Assembly: GCA_045546315.1 (NCBI GenBank)
Contig: JAZQCN010000150.1
Span: 1 to 6,314 of the forward strand
Direction: 5' to 3'
Length of the DNA: 6,314 nucleotides
Origin: RGIG2041 sp045546315
GTDB lineage: Bacteria > Bacillota > Clostridia > UBA1381 > UMGS1253
Position 1 is the stretch's first letter; each line of letters begins with the position of its first letter. The translations under genes were made by a program, and so were the position numbers. The notes under the pieces were generated by a model, which saw only the letters and a program-made list of their open reading frames with translations, had not been told where the DNA came from and did no database searches. This document shows, piece after piece, positions 6,167 to 6,314 of this stretch.

Positions 6167-6195
6167 ATTATAGCATACCTTTTTTCAAAAATCTA
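6167..6195 (-). promoter_or_regulatory. Main candidate promoter of the hyd operon (extended -10)
   Basis: The minus strand carries a perfect TATAAT (6167-6172) preceded by TG-C (TG at 6174-6175), an extended -10 element. A weak -35, TAGATT (6190-6195; 3 of 6), stands 17 bases upstream. Transcription would start near 6160, so the leader of about 80 bases contains the Rex operator and the palindrome. Confidence 0.65.
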
Positions 6196-6202
6196 CATAT
6201 TT

Positions 6203-6244
6203 AAAGAAAAAAGTGAGAAAATTTTTAAAAATTTTCTCACTTTT
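6203..6244 (-). terminator. Terminator of the upstream gene (36-bp perfect palindrome)
   Basis: The two 18-base arms (6209-6226 and 6227-6244) are perfectly complementary; the core contains GTGAGAAAATTTTT. On the minus strand the hairpin runs into a T-rich tail (TTTTCTTT when the last stem bases are counted). Its outer base overlaps the last base of the upstream stop codon. The plus strand also has TTTT after the stem, so some bidirectional function is possible. It separates the upstream gene from the hyd operon. Confidence 0.8.
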
Positions 6245-6314
6245 CAGCTTTTCCTCCGTATTGCATCCAAAATCGAAGCAATTTCGCCGTTTTCAACCTC
6301 TAAAACATACTCCG
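6244..6314 (-). CDS. C-terminal end of an unidentified upstream gene
   Basis: One minus-strand frame is open from the right edge to a TGA at 6244-6246. It encodes 22 residues beginning E-Y-V-L-E-V-E-N-G-E and ending D-A-I-R-R-K-S. The other two minus frames are closed by stops within this stretch. The directly adjoining terminator hairpin supports a real gene end. The fragment is too short to assign a family. Confidence 0.55.
   Translation of the reverse strand, partial: EYVLEVENGEIASILDAIRRKS

Noticed and set aside
1..6314. CRISPR array, tRNA or rRNA genes, insertion sequences
   Set aside because: No spaced direct repeats, cloverleaf structures, transposase frames or terminal repeats were seen.

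Overview
The window is an operon for a multimeric, probably electron-bifurcating [FeFe]-hydrogenase from an anaerobic, fermentative member of the Bacillota, most likely Clostridia. The grounds are the HndABCD/HydABC-type subunits, strong AGGAGG-type ribosome binding sites, a clostridial-type Rex operator, and short AT-rich intergenic DNA with long inverted-repeat terminators. Every gene seen is on the minus strand, so the biological order runs from right to left.

Right edge (6314 to about 6200): the last codons of an unidentified upstream gene, then a 36-bp perfect palindrome followed on the minus strand by a T tract, read as a terminator. Control region (about 6195 to 6079): two candidate extended -10 promoters (TGC-TATAAT and TGT-TATAGT), followed by a near-consensus Rex operator nested in a 25-bp palindrome. 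This would let the NADH/NAD+ ratio control the operon.

Operon (6078 to 1084), in transcription order: hydC/hndA (NuoE-like [2Fe-2S] subunit); a histidine-kinase-type ATPase with no phosphoacceptor domain; hndB (small thioredoxin-fold ferredoxin-like subunit); hydB/hndC (NuoF-like FMN/NAD subunit with extra clusters); and hydA/hndD (580-residue catalytic subunit with the H-cluster). Gaps between genes are 1 to 22 bases. The operon closes with a 13-bp stem terminator directly after hydA. Electrons would pass between NADH at HydB, ferredoxin, and protons at the H-cluster of HydA. In this family the usual reaction is H2 formation from NADH plus reduced ferredoxin, or its reverse. No maturase gene (hydE, hydF or hydG) lies in the window.

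Left part (1028 to 1): a separately promoted gene for a lipoprotein with a DUF4375 (DMP19-like) domain, then the 5' part of a secreted protein with an S-layer-homology-like repeat. The last 360 bases or so are clearly more AT-rich than the operon.

The core system is a known one. The parts most worth a second look are the embedded ATPase, the three-cysteine HndB, the TSCSP variant of the H-cluster L1 motif, and the Rex/palindrome control region.
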